Shown one piece after another: positions 49,874 to 57,805 of a stretch of 64,000 nucleotides of DNA. The first letter of the stretch is position 1. Each line of letters opens with the position of its first letter. The position numbers and the translations under genes are program-made. Location of the stretch: positions 1,276,936-1,340,935 of the forward strand of contig NC_007796.1 of the NCBI RefSeq assembly GCF_000013445.1, given 5' to 3'. Source of the stretch: Methanospirillum hungatei JF-1. GTDB lineage: Archaea; Halobacteriota; Methanomicrobia; Methanomicrobiales; Methanospirillaceae. The notes below the pieces were generated by a model, which was given only the letters and a program-made list of their open reading frames with translations, was not told the origin of the DNA and ran no database searches.

Positions 49874-50401
49874 ATGCTTGAGATTGAAATAAAAGTCAAA
49901 GTCCCTCATATTGACGAGATAAAAAAACGTATTCTTACTATCGGGGGAAAACATTCAGAAACCGTAGTTGAAGAAGACCTCTATTACAATGCCCCCCACC
50001 GTGATTTTGCACAGACCGATGAGGCCCTTCGGGTACGAAGTGCCGGCGGTAAAACCATCCTGACATATAAAGGTCCGAAAAACACGTTGATGGGATCGAA
50101 GATAAGAGAAGAATGTAATGTCCAGCTCGATAATGCAGGAGCTTTTGATACAATACTTAAAAATCTCGGATTCAAACCAGTAGCTCATGTACGTAAATTG
50201 CGTGAATATTATACCTATCAGGATTTTTCAATAGCCCTGGACAACGTGGATCACCTGGGCGAATTTGTGGAAATTGAACTGATAACTGAAAATAATGCAG
50301 AGAAAGCTGCAAAAAGAGTAGATGAACTGGCAGAAACTTTAGGAGTGGTTGGAGAACGTATCAGCATCTCCTACCTTGAACTCCTTCTTTCTACACAGTA
50401 A
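49874..50401 (+). CDS. cyaB: CYTH-domain protein, class IV adenylate cyclase CyaB-like
   Basis: This 175-residue single CYTH domain protein has an N-terminal LEIEIKVKV (the ExExK signature), DLYYNAP, ALRVRSAGGKTILTYKGPK, REEC and FSIALDNVDHLGEFVEIEL. Members act on triphosphates: CyaB makes cAMP, while others hydrolyse thiamine triphosphate or inorganic triphosphate. Whether this archaeal protein makes cAMP is not shown. I chose ATG 49874 because AAGGA at about 49861-49865 is well spaced; an in-frame GTG at 49868 is too close. Its end overlaps the convergent phosphoesterase by 11 bases. Confidence 0.88.
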   Translation: MLEIEIKVKVPHIDEIKKRILTIGGKHSETVVEEDLYYNAPHRDFAQTDEALRVRSAGGKTILTYKGPKNTLMGSKIREECNVQLDNAGAFDTILKNLGFKPVAHVRKLREYYTYQDFSIALDNVDHLGEFVEIELITENNAEKAAKRVDELAETLGVVGERISISYLELLLSTQ

Positions 50402-51032
50402 GTAATTTCACTTCAATGTCTTTTGCTTCTTCACCAAAGTGTATCATGGCACAGTTGCCCATGGCAGCCGGACCAGGATTGACCACTTTAATGCCACCTT
50501 CTTCAACAATCCCACGCTGCTCGTGGACATGGGCACAGCAGATAAGATCAAACCGATCCATGTATTTCAGAACAGTCGCACTTCCAACATGGTTTCCACC
50601 GATCTCATCCAGGAATCCCTGTGGGGGAGCATGGCTCAGCAGGACATTATGAATACTCTTCTGCATCCGCTCCATTGATACCTTCATCAGATCATCGATC
50701 TGCTTATCGGTCATTTCAAACGGAGTTCCAAATGGCGTGGGGTTGGATCCACCAATCCCAACCAGAGATATCCGGCCCAGGTTCATACATGAACCATGGA
50801 GGTTGACACTGTTACTCTGTTCAAGAGCATCAATAACCTCTTTAGGATCACAATTTCCGGGAACCGAAAAACTCGGGACATCGATCCGGGAAAAACAGGT
50901 CTCAACATCCTTTGCAGTTCCCATATTGGTGATATCCCCTGCGATGAAGACAACATCGGGCGCCAGTTCCATGAAGGATTCAAGCATCCCGTATTCTCCG
51001 TGCAGATCTGCAAGCAGGAGCGCTTTCAACAT
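50391..51032 (-). CDS. calcineurin-type metallophosphoesterase
   Basis: This 213-residue binuclear-metal phosphoesterase shows the full motif set: LLADLHGE (DxH), VFIAGDITNMG (GD), SVPGNCDPKE (GNxD), LLSHAPPQG (H) and CCAHVHEQRG (equivalent of GHxH, with Ala-His in place of Gly-His). Substrate unknown; related small enzymes cleave phosphodiesters or nucleotides. It ends within the convergent CYTH gene, and the two might act on related cyclic or polyphosphate nucleotides (inference). The radical SAM gene lies 6 bases upstream on the same strand. Confidence 0.88.
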   Translation of the reverse strand: MLKALLLADLHGEYGMLESFMELAPDVVFIAGDITNMGTAKDVETCFSRIDVPSFSVPGNCDPKEVIDALEQSNSVNLHGSCMNLGRISLVGIGGSNPTPFGTPFEMTDKQIDDLMKVSMERMQKSIHNVLLSHAPPQGFLDEIGGNHVGSATVLKYMDRFDLICCAHVHEQRGIVEEGGIKVVNPGPAAMGNCAMIHFGEEAKDIEVKLLTV

Positions 51033-51038
51033 ACGTTA

Positions 51039-52157
51039 TTACTTGGAAATTTTGCTAAAAAATCTTATCTCAGGATTGTTCCATGATCCAGTCAATCTCC
51101 CAGATAATGCCAGTGATCCAAGAGCGGATACAACCTCCGGGATCAGATCACGGGATACACGGCCTTCAAGAGGCGTTCCCGGAAGGGAAAAAAAGCGATG
51201 GGCATGAACATACCCGATCTTTGAGACCTCCCGGCAGAATGAAACGGTGGCAAGCAGTTCTTCGTCAGTTTCATCAGGAAAACCCACAATAATATCGACA
51301 ACCGGAGTAAAACCTGCATCAGTAGTGTGATCGATAGCCCTCCAGACATCAGACAGGGTATGTCCCCTGCGAATCCTTTTGAGAGTACTCTCTGCACCCG
51401 ACTGGGCACCAATATGAATCCGGGTATTTGAACAATACCTGGCAATCAGATCCACTGCCTCTTCCGAAACAAACTCAGGCCTTATCTCACCGGGAAATGT
51501 TCCAAGGAAGATATCTTTGTCAGGTATCTTTGCAAGCTCATGTAGTAAGGATCTGATATGCCGGGGATCAGGATGAAGACCATCAGTACCATATGCAAGC
51601 GCATTCGGACTTAAAAACCTGATATCATGGAATGAGTGCGCAAGCCGAACGATAGACCCAATACTCCGGTGGCGTATGGTATTTCCAAAAATCCGGGGAG
51701 TCTGGCAATAGGTGCAGCCATACGGACAGCCACGGGAAATTTCAATATATCCTTTATATTCACTAAAACTTGGGTTTCCATCGAGGAAAACCGTGTGATC
51801 AACAGGCTGGAAAGATGAAGCAGTCGCAACTCCGGGTGGTACCGGGGTTCCGGACTCAATGCTTTGTAATAATCGTGGTACGGTATACTCGCCCTCTCCT
51901 ACTACCACATAATCGGCGATGTGAACTAGTTCATCCCAACGTGCACATGCATGGGGACCGCCGATTACAGTAATAGTATCGGCAGCGTTTATTTCAGGTA
52001 TAAGAGAGGGACCGGTGATGGAGTTCAAACTATACAGCGTTACATCCTTTTCAGGACCGCACGAAAAATCAAGCGTGTATCCTGCCCGCTCACAGGCAGC
52101 ATACAAACACGCCATGCTGTTCCGCTGACTTGGAATCGTTCTCCAGCAGACACGCAT
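51039..52157 (-). CDS. B12-binding/radical SAM protein, MJ1487-like family
   Basis: This 372-residue protein has an N-terminal cobalamin-binding-like Rossmann part (residues about 1-125, with ITVIGGPHACARWDE and DYVVVGEGEYTVPRLL). The radical SAM core follows, with the cluster motif CPYGCTYC near residue 148, RHRSIGSIV, HIGAQSGAESTLKRIRRGH and VDIIVGFPDETDEEL. It fits the archaeal TIGR04013-type family; the substrate is unknown. I chose the ATG at 52157, 2 bases after the stop of the upstream ATPase gene, over a TTG at 52163. It shares an operon with the two KaiC-like genes. Confidence 0.87.
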   Translation of the reverse strand: MRVCWRTIPSQRNSMACLYAACERAGYTLDFSCGPEKDVTLYSLNSITGPSLIPEINAADTITVIGGPHACARWDELVHIADYVVVGEGEYTVPRLLQSIESGTPVPPGVATASSFQPVDHTVFLDGNPSFSEYKGYIEISRGCPYGCTYCQTPRIFGNTIRHRSIGSIVRLAHSFHDIRFLSPNALAYGTDGLHPDPRHIRSLLHELAKIPDKDIFLGTFPGEIRPEFVSEEAVDLIARYCSNTRIHIGAQSGAESTLKRIRRGHTLSDVWRAIDHTTDAGFTPVVDIIVGFPDETDEELLATVSFCREVSKIGYVHAHRFFSLPGTPLEGRVSRDLIPEVVSALGSLALSGRLTGSWNNPEIRFFSKISK

Positions 52158-52159
52158 GA

Positions 52160-52873
52160 TCAAAACACAGTAGCTTCAGTATACACCGTCACAGAATCCT
52201 GGTGGATTTCAAATGGTTTAACCTCTCGTGAATGCTGTGACATACGCATCTTGACAACTTCAATCGCTAGATGCACGTCATTTACATCTTCACCTCGAGC
52301 ATATTTTAAAAGAATGACCGTGTCACTCAGATATTCAATAAGATTATATTTACTGGCAAATGTGTTGGTTTTGTCTGCCTCACTGATAAGCAGTGATGTG
52401 CAGTTCAGATCACGAAGACTCTCTAAAAACCGCATCATTTCCCGTCTTCGTGTTGCATCATCATGAAAGAGATCCTCAAAGAGGGAGACCGGATCGATAA
52501 CCACCCGGTGTGCACCTGTCTTTTTAATCAATGTTGGTAGTTCGTTTTTCACGCTATTTATCGCAAGATTGAAATCCGATGGATCAAGATTTACGATGGT
52601 AAATGTGGAATCCAAATATTGAGAGACATCCCATCCCTTATTTTCCATATATCCAAGAATTCTGGAGGTTCTTTCTTCAAGGGTGATATATAATGCACTC
52701 TGACCCTGTATCAGACCCTGCCAAATATAATACTGTGCAAAATTGGTTTTTCCAGTACCATATGCTCCAATAATTGAGGAAACAGTCCCTTCAATGAGAC
52801 CGCCGGAGAGCATCTCATCAAGTCCCTTAATTCCAAACCCGAACCGTGGAATACTCATTAACGGAATTCTCAT
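52160..52873 (-). CDS. KaiC/ArlH-like RecA-superfamily ATPase (second of pair)
   Basis: This 237-residue single-domain ATPase begins FGFGIKGLDEMLSGGLIEGTVSSIIGAYGTGKTNFAQ, with a complete Walker A (GAYGTGKT). Walker B-like strand: HRVVIDPVSLFEDLF. Then SLLISEADKT and a C-terminal DVHLAIEVVKMRMSQHSRE, typical of KaiC-like proteins. Its size and plan resemble ArlH (FlaH), the ATP-binding regulator of the archaellum motor. Its ATG overlaps the stop of the preceding gene (ATGA). The divergent genes at 53.9-57.8 kb encode an ArlI/ArlJ-like motor pair. Confidence 0.87.
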   Translation of the reverse strand: MRIPLMSIPRFGFGIKGLDEMLSGGLIEGTVSSIIGAYGTGKTNFAQYYIWQGLIQGQSALYITLEERTSRILGYMENKGWDVSQYLDSTFTIVNLDPSDFNLAINSVKNELPTLIKKTGAHRVVIDPVSLFEDLFHDDATRRREMMRFLESLRDLNCTSLLISEADKTNTFASKYNLIEYLSDTVILLKYARGEDVNDVHLAIEVVKMRMSQHSREVKPFEIHQDSVTVYTEATVF

Positions 52874-53736
52874 ATAACCACCCTGATGTTACTGACTTCG
52901 AATCCGCGTTCAGGAGTGATCTTTACGGCAAATTTCACAAGATCACGATCCTCAAGATGGATCATCACCCCCCTGAATTTCTCTATATATAAAACACGCT
53001 GACGCTTTGCGCTCGATGATTCTTCCCATTTGAAATGAATTACTGCATCCATGGCATCAGCAACCTCAATCTCCTGGTACGGACTGAGTATGCCTTTCGT
53101 CAGAATCAGATAAAAGGAGGTATTCCATTTTTTGGCAACACGCTGCATTCCTCTGAGGTATGCGGAGAGGTCAGGCCATTTTCCTGCTGCAATATACTGG
53201 GTTGCAATCTCCGTTAATGAATCAATTATTACCAGACTCTGATTGGGAACATCGTCAAGAGTAAAGGAAAGGGTGGTCAGAAGGTTGTCATGGATCTTCC
53301 GGCGCGCTGTCATTCGTTCAATAATATCATCATACTCGGAATACCAAGTGATAGGAACAAGACTGGTGTCAAAATAGATATCGGATAAATCTTCAAAGTG
53401 AATCCTATCAATGTGAGATAAGAAATCTTCATGAAATGATTGTGAAATTTCACGCAATATTGATTCTTTTCTCTTTGTTACGGTGATATAACAAATATCT
53501 TTGGGAATTAGCACTTTCTCATCCGTTGATTCACGGTTCATCAGGTGAGAGAGGTGTATCATTGAACTATATGCAAACTCTATCTTTCCTGAACCGATAT
53601 CCCCTTTTAAAAGTACCACAGAGCCAGGAGGAATACCTCCATCAAAAACCGGATCAAGGGTTGATAATCCGGTTGGCATATGTTGTTCGAATTTTATCCC
53701 TGTCATTATACGAAGATCCGGGTACCTGTATTTCAT
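52870..53736 (-). CDS. KaiC/ArlH-like RecA-superfamily ATPase with variant Walker A (first of pair)
   Basis: This 288-residue protein (ATG at 53736) carries a KaiC-like fold: TGLSTLDPVFDGGIPPGSVVLLKGDIGSGKIEFAYSSM. The Walker A reads GDIGSGKI, with Ile where Ser/Thr normally coordinates magnesium, so ATP may bind without being hydrolysed well. Walker B-like strand: SLVIIDSLTEIATQYI. It also has FYLILTKGILSP and a C-terminal KRQRVLYIEKFRGVMI. It is coupled by ATGA overlap to the second ATPase, which has an intact P-loop, so they may form a mixed hexamer (inference). It is divergent from the secretion ATPase gene by 205 bases. Confidence 0.83.
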   Translation of the reverse strand: MKYRYPDLRIMTGIKFEQHMPTGLSTLDPVFDGGIPPGSVVLLKGDIGSGKIEFAYSSMIHLSHLMNRESTDEKVLIPKDICYITVTKRKESILREISQSFHEDFLSHIDRIHFEDLSDIYFDTSLVPITWYSEYDDIIERMTARRKIHDNLLTTLSFTLDDVPNQSLVIIDSLTEIATQYIAAGKWPDLSAYLRGMQRVAKKWNTSFYLILTKGILSPYQEIEVADAMDAVIHFKWEESSSAKRQRVLYIEKFRGVMIHLEDRDLVKFAVKITPERGFEVSNIRVVI

Positions 53737-53941
53737 CCGCAATAACAAATTAAGTCTTTGGATTGAATGATAAGGTCACACCAGGGAGACAAGAGAATAT
53801 ACCTTTCTCTTGGAATTGATGGATCAAAACCTTGTCTCATTCCTATCGGTTGTATTATTTTTATGCTTTGATGTCATATGATATTTTAACTGGTGCCGGG
53901 GGGAACCATAACGGAGAGTAATAATTTCTGGTGGGTAACAG

Positions 53942-55864
53942 ATGGGGGAATCAGATACACAAAATAAAAAGGGACAGCGGGAAAATAACCGTCGCTCTAT
54001 AAAAATAAAAGTACCGAATATTAGTATCGGCAAAAGCAGCACTCCCCCCACCCATACAGAGAAGCCAAAAAAAATCATTAAGAAACCAGAAATAAAAGGA
54101 CTTGGAATAAAAAAAGTCCCCCATATCGACCTGATAAAAGAGCAACCTCAAAAAGAGATCGAGCAGCCTTCTGGAATAACCCGGATAAAATTACCATTAT
54201 TAAAACGGGAAGAAGAGATCGTTGCTGTTGAAAAAGATCTGGAAGGGACATTTACTACCGTAAAGGAGAGTCCGGATAAGAATTTTGATAGAAAACTCCT
54301 GAAAAAATTAAGTCTGACTCATAAAAAAGGATTCGAGGAGTATGATTTTGATAAACACGGCAGCCTTCTTGATATAAAATTACAGTATCCCTATGAAGCA
54401 AGGCAGGAATACTGGGTGGAGCCTGGCCTCGCTAAGGTGGTTATTGCACATAATGTTCGATCCAAGCTGAGAGAGTATCTTTTATTTGAACCCGAACTTA
54501 CCCCCTTTGAATATGAACTTCTTGAACGAATCCATGAGGATCTCAGAGATGTACTCATTCTCACCGATGAGGAACTGGGAATTGAACGAAAGAAACTTCT
54601 TATCTCAAAAGTTGTCGATCTGATCGAATATTACGGGTTGAAAATAGAACAGAATTCACTATTTAAAATTGAATATTATCTTCTTCGTAACTACCTGGGT
54701 TGGGGCCGTATTAATGCCCTTATGATCGATCCCCTGATTGAAGATATCTCTTGTGACGGGGATAATATACCGATCTTTCTGTTCCACAGAAAAGAGCAGA
54801 ATATTAAAACCAACATCTCATTTGATACCAATTCATTAATATCTCTCGCTATTACCCTTGCCCAGCGATCAGGAAAACATATCTCATCCGCGAATCCGAT
54901 CATCGATGCGACGATGCCGGACGGTTCACGTCTTCAGCTTACCTTCGGGACAGAAGTAACATCCCGTGGGACATCATTTACGATACGGAAATTCCGTGAA
55001 ACACCCTTCACCCCGGTTGACCTCATGGATCTTCATACGTTCAATATTGATATGCTGGTGTACTTCTGGCTTTCAATTGAGAACAACATGAGTCTGGTAT
55101 TTATAGGCGGAACCGCATCTGGGAAAACGACATCACTTAATGCCGTTTCTCTTTTTATACCCCCGCTTGCCAAGGTCATCTCTATTGAAGATACCAGAGA
55201 AGTAACTCTGTTTCATGATAACTGGATCGCCAGTGTGACAAGGGAGATTGTTGCCGAAGGTGGTGGAGCCCATGTTGACATGTTCATGCTCCTGAAGGCT
55301 GCAATGCGTCAGCGGCCTGAGTATATCCTGGTCGGTGAAGTCAGAGGTCATGAAGCCCAGACGTTATTCCAGGCGATGAACACCGGACATACCACTTTTT
55401 CTACTATGCATGCAGGAAGTGTTGATGCAGCAATACATCGTCTGGAAAACGAACCTCTGAATGTTCCACGAAACATGCTTCAGGCACTTAATATCATGAG
55501 TATTCAGAAACAGATCCAGATCGGTCCTGACCGGGTTCGCCGGTGTGATGAGATCGTGGAGATTGCCGGCATTGATCCCGCCACCGGAAATATCATGGTC
55601 AATACCGTATTTGAGTACGATCCAGTCGCCGATGATTTTACCTATACCGGCAGATCACAGGTTCTGGGTGATATTGCAGCATTTCATGGATGGGGGCCTG
55701 ATAAACTTATTGAAGAGATGAACCGAAGAAAAATGGTCCTGCAATCGGTAAAAGATCAAAATATCAGGGACTATGTCAGTTTTACGAAGGTTATCCAGGC
55801 GTACTACATTGATAAACAAAATGTTATAGAACATCTCGATGATCTTGCATCGCTGGTAGCATGA
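53942..55864 (+). CDS. Type II/IV secretion system ATPase (GspE/TadA/ArlI-like)
   Basis: This 640-residue motor ATPase for an archaeal pilus or related filament has a Lys/Pro-rich, probably unstructured N-terminal tail (residues about 1-105). A helical N-terminal domain follows, then the RecA-like core: Walker A IGGTASGKTTSLNAVS near 385, Asp-box ISIEDTREV, Walker B EYILVGEVRGHEAQTLFQAM and His box MNTGHTTFSTMHAGS. The stop overlaps the start of the membrane platform gene (ATGA), a standard motor/platform pair. No pilin or prepilin peptidase gene is in the window. Confidence 0.93.
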   Translation: MGESDTQNKKGQRENNRRSIKIKVPNISIGKSSTPPTHTEKPKKIIKKPEIKGLGIKKVPHIDLIKEQPQKEIEQPSGITRIKLPLLKREEEIVAVEKDLEGTFTTVKESPDKNFDRKLLKKLSLTHKKGFEEYDFDKHGSLLDIKLQYPYEARQEYWVEPGLAKVVIAHNVRSKLREYLLFEPELTPFEYELLERIHEDLRDVLILTDEELGIERKKLLISKVVDLIEYYGLKIEQNSLFKIEYYLLRNYLGWGRINALMIDPLIEDISCDGDNIPIFLFHRKEQNIKTNISFDTNSLISLAITLAQRSGKHISSANPIIDATMPDGSRLQLTFGTEVTSRGTSFTIRKFRETPFTPVDLMDLHTFNIDMLVYFWLSIENNMSLVFIGGTASGKTTSLNAVSLFIPPLAKVISIEDTREVTLFHDNWIASVTREIVAEGGGAHVDMFMLLKAAMRQRPEYILVGEVRGHEAQTLFQAMNTGHTTFSTMHAGSVDAAIHRLENEPLNVPRNMLQALNIMSIQKQIQIGPDRVRRCDEIVEIAGIDPATGNIMVNTVFEYDPVADDFTYTGRSQVLGDIAAFHGWGPDKLIEEMNRRKMVLQSVKDQNIRDYVSFTKVIQAYYIDKQNVIEHLDDLASLVA

Positions 55865-57786
55865 TTCCTGCATGGGTTGTAAACCGGCTGGTATACAAAA
55901 ATCCGGAGAAATATCATGATTTGCATATCGATTTAATTGGTATCAGGTCCGGACTTACCCTTGAACAGTTCTTAAACAGGGCTGTACTCGTAGGAATAGG
56001 AACAGGTATTTTTTTAGGACTTCTGGGTTTTATTACAGGCTTCGCATTATTTTCTCTGGATCTTGGATTAAAGCCTGAATTATATAATGTCCTGAACATT
56101 TCATATGATCCTGATACCGGAGACCTCCCAATCATTATTATCGTTCAGATTTTGCTTGGAGTCATCCTGTTCCTCATCGGTAGTTTTATCGGCTATTGGG
56201 CATACACCGTGTTACCTTCCCTGACAAAGAAATCACGGGAGACAAAAATTACTATTGGCCTTCCCAATGCCGTCTCGTACATGTATGCGATGAGAAAGGG
56301 AGGCGCAGAAATAATTACCATATTGCGCTCCCTCTCAGAGATGTCTGCCATATATGGGGAAGTATCTTTGGAGTTCAGACAGGCAGTCAGAGATGCTGAT
56401 TTCTTCGGTTATGATATCATTAATGCCTTAAAGCATGTAAGTGAAACCACCCCGAGCAGAAAACTCAGGGATTTTTTGCAGGATCTTATCTCTACGGTTG
56501 AGAGTGGAGGAAATCTTGCTCAGTTCCTTCAGGACCGGGTTTTTATTCTTCAGGAAGAAGCGAAGTTTGAACAGAAACAGTTTCTCCAGTTCCTGGGGCT
56601 CGTGGCCGAGATATATGTTACCATATTCATTGCCGGACCACTCTTTCTCATCGTAATTCTTGTAGTCATGGGGATGATGGGATCATCAGCTATCCTTGAA
56701 TTATCACTTATCGGGTATGCCGTACTTCCCATCGGAGCTGCCATTTTTATACTGATGATTGATACCATATCAATAAAAGATGAGAATGTTGTCAGATATG
56801 TGAGTGCGAAATGGCTGAATCAGTACTCTGATGTCAGGATTTCCGAGGGAGGAAATGAAGAACATCTCTTTGCCGCCCTGGCACGGTTTGAAAAGATAAA
56901 ACCTTTAAAAAGATGGTTGGCAAACCCGGTCCAGGGATTTGTTCAGCATCCGGAACTATCATTTTATTTTAGTATCCCCATAGCTCTGGCCTATGTTATC
57001 TATATCTTTCTAACCATTCCGGTCGGGACACTTGAGGACAACATCAATTATATTGATGATCAACTGATGATTGCCCTTTTGATAACTCTCATTCCGTTTG
57101 CAATTTTTTATACCAGATGGAACCAGAAGATCCGATCTCTTGAGTCGATGATTCCGGATTTTCTTGACAGGATGGCAGGGATTAATGAAGTCGGGATTAC
57201 CCTTACCCAGTCAATTGCGGTTATTGCACGGGCAAATATGGGAGTTCTCGGGTATGAGATCAGCCGGATACACCGTGATATTGAGTGGGGGGCAAATTTT
57301 TCAGATGCACTAATCCGGTTTGAACACCGGGTGAGAACGGCATTGATTGCACGTACCGTCACCCTTATTACCCGGGCAGCAACCATGAGCAGCTCAATAT
57401 CCTCACTCCTTCGTATTGCAGCAAATGATGCACGTATGTCAGAAAATCTGAGGCGTGATCGTTTCTCGGAGATGTTTATCTATACCGCAATTGTGTATCT
57501 GTCATTCTTTGTTTTCATCTTTGTTATCGGAGTAATTACTACCCAGTTTCTCACCGTCCTTGCAGAACAGAGTAAGGAGGGGCTTGCCATGGCAGGGCCG
57601 CTATCAAACCTTGGATCAACATCACTTATTACCATGGATCGTCTGCTCTATCACATATGTTTGATCCAGGGACTGTGCTCAGGGCTGATGGCAGGACTGA
57701 TGGGAGAATCCTCAATAAAGGCAGGCGTGAAACATAGTTGCATCCTTATCATCGGAGCACTTGCAGCCTTTAATTTCATGTTCTAA
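55861..57786 (+). CDS. Type II secretion F-domain membrane platform protein (TadC/ArlJ-like)
   Basis: This 641-residue polytopic membrane protein has two T2SSF domains. The first is near residues 135-270 (GLPNAVSYMYAMRKGGAEIITILRSLSEMS...SGGNLAQFLQDR). The second is near 425-560 (LDRMAGINEVGITLTQSIAVIARAN...SSLLRIAANDARMSENLRRDR). About nine hydrophobic helices are spread through it. It forms the platform that the coupled ATPase turns or drives during filament assembly. The length fits archaeal ArlJ/EpdF-type proteins. It converges with the coiled-coil gene 19 bases away. Confidence 0.92.
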   Translation: MIPAWVVNRLVYKNPEKYHDLHIDLIGIRSGLTLEQFLNRAVLVGIGTGIFLGLLGFITGFALFSLDLGLKPELYNVLNISYDPDTGDLPIIIIVQILLGVILFLIGSFIGYWAYTVLPSLTKKSRETKITIGLPNAVSYMYAMRKGGAEIITILRSLSEMSAIYGEVSLEFRQAVRDADFFGYDIINALKHVSETTPSRKLRDFLQDLISTVESGGNLAQFLQDRVFILQEEAKFEQKQFLQFLGLVAEIYVTIFIAGPLFLIVILVVMGMMGSSAILELSLIGYAVLPIGAAIFILMIDTISIKDENVVRYVSAKWLNQYSDVRISEGGNEEHLFAALARFEKIKPLKRWLANPVQGFVQHPELSFYFSIPIALAYVIYIFLTIPVGTLEDNINYIDDQLMIALLITLIPFAIFYTRWNQKIRSLESMIPDFLDRMAGINEVGITLTQSIAVIARANMGVLGYEISRIHRDIEWGANFSDALIRFEHRVRTALIARTVTLITRAATMSSSISSLLRIAANDARMSENLRRDRFSEMFIYTAIVYLSFFVFIFVIGVITTQFLTVLAEQSKEGLAMAGPLSNLGSTSLITMDRLLYHICLIQGLCSGLMAGLMGESSIKAGVKHSCILIIGALAAFNFMF

Positions 57787-57805
57787 AAAACCGGACATCT
57801 GGTTT

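Noticed and set aside
52158-52163. TTG start for the radical SAM gene
   Set aside because: The ATG at 52157 directly after the upstream stop is a better start; the TTG adds only two residues.
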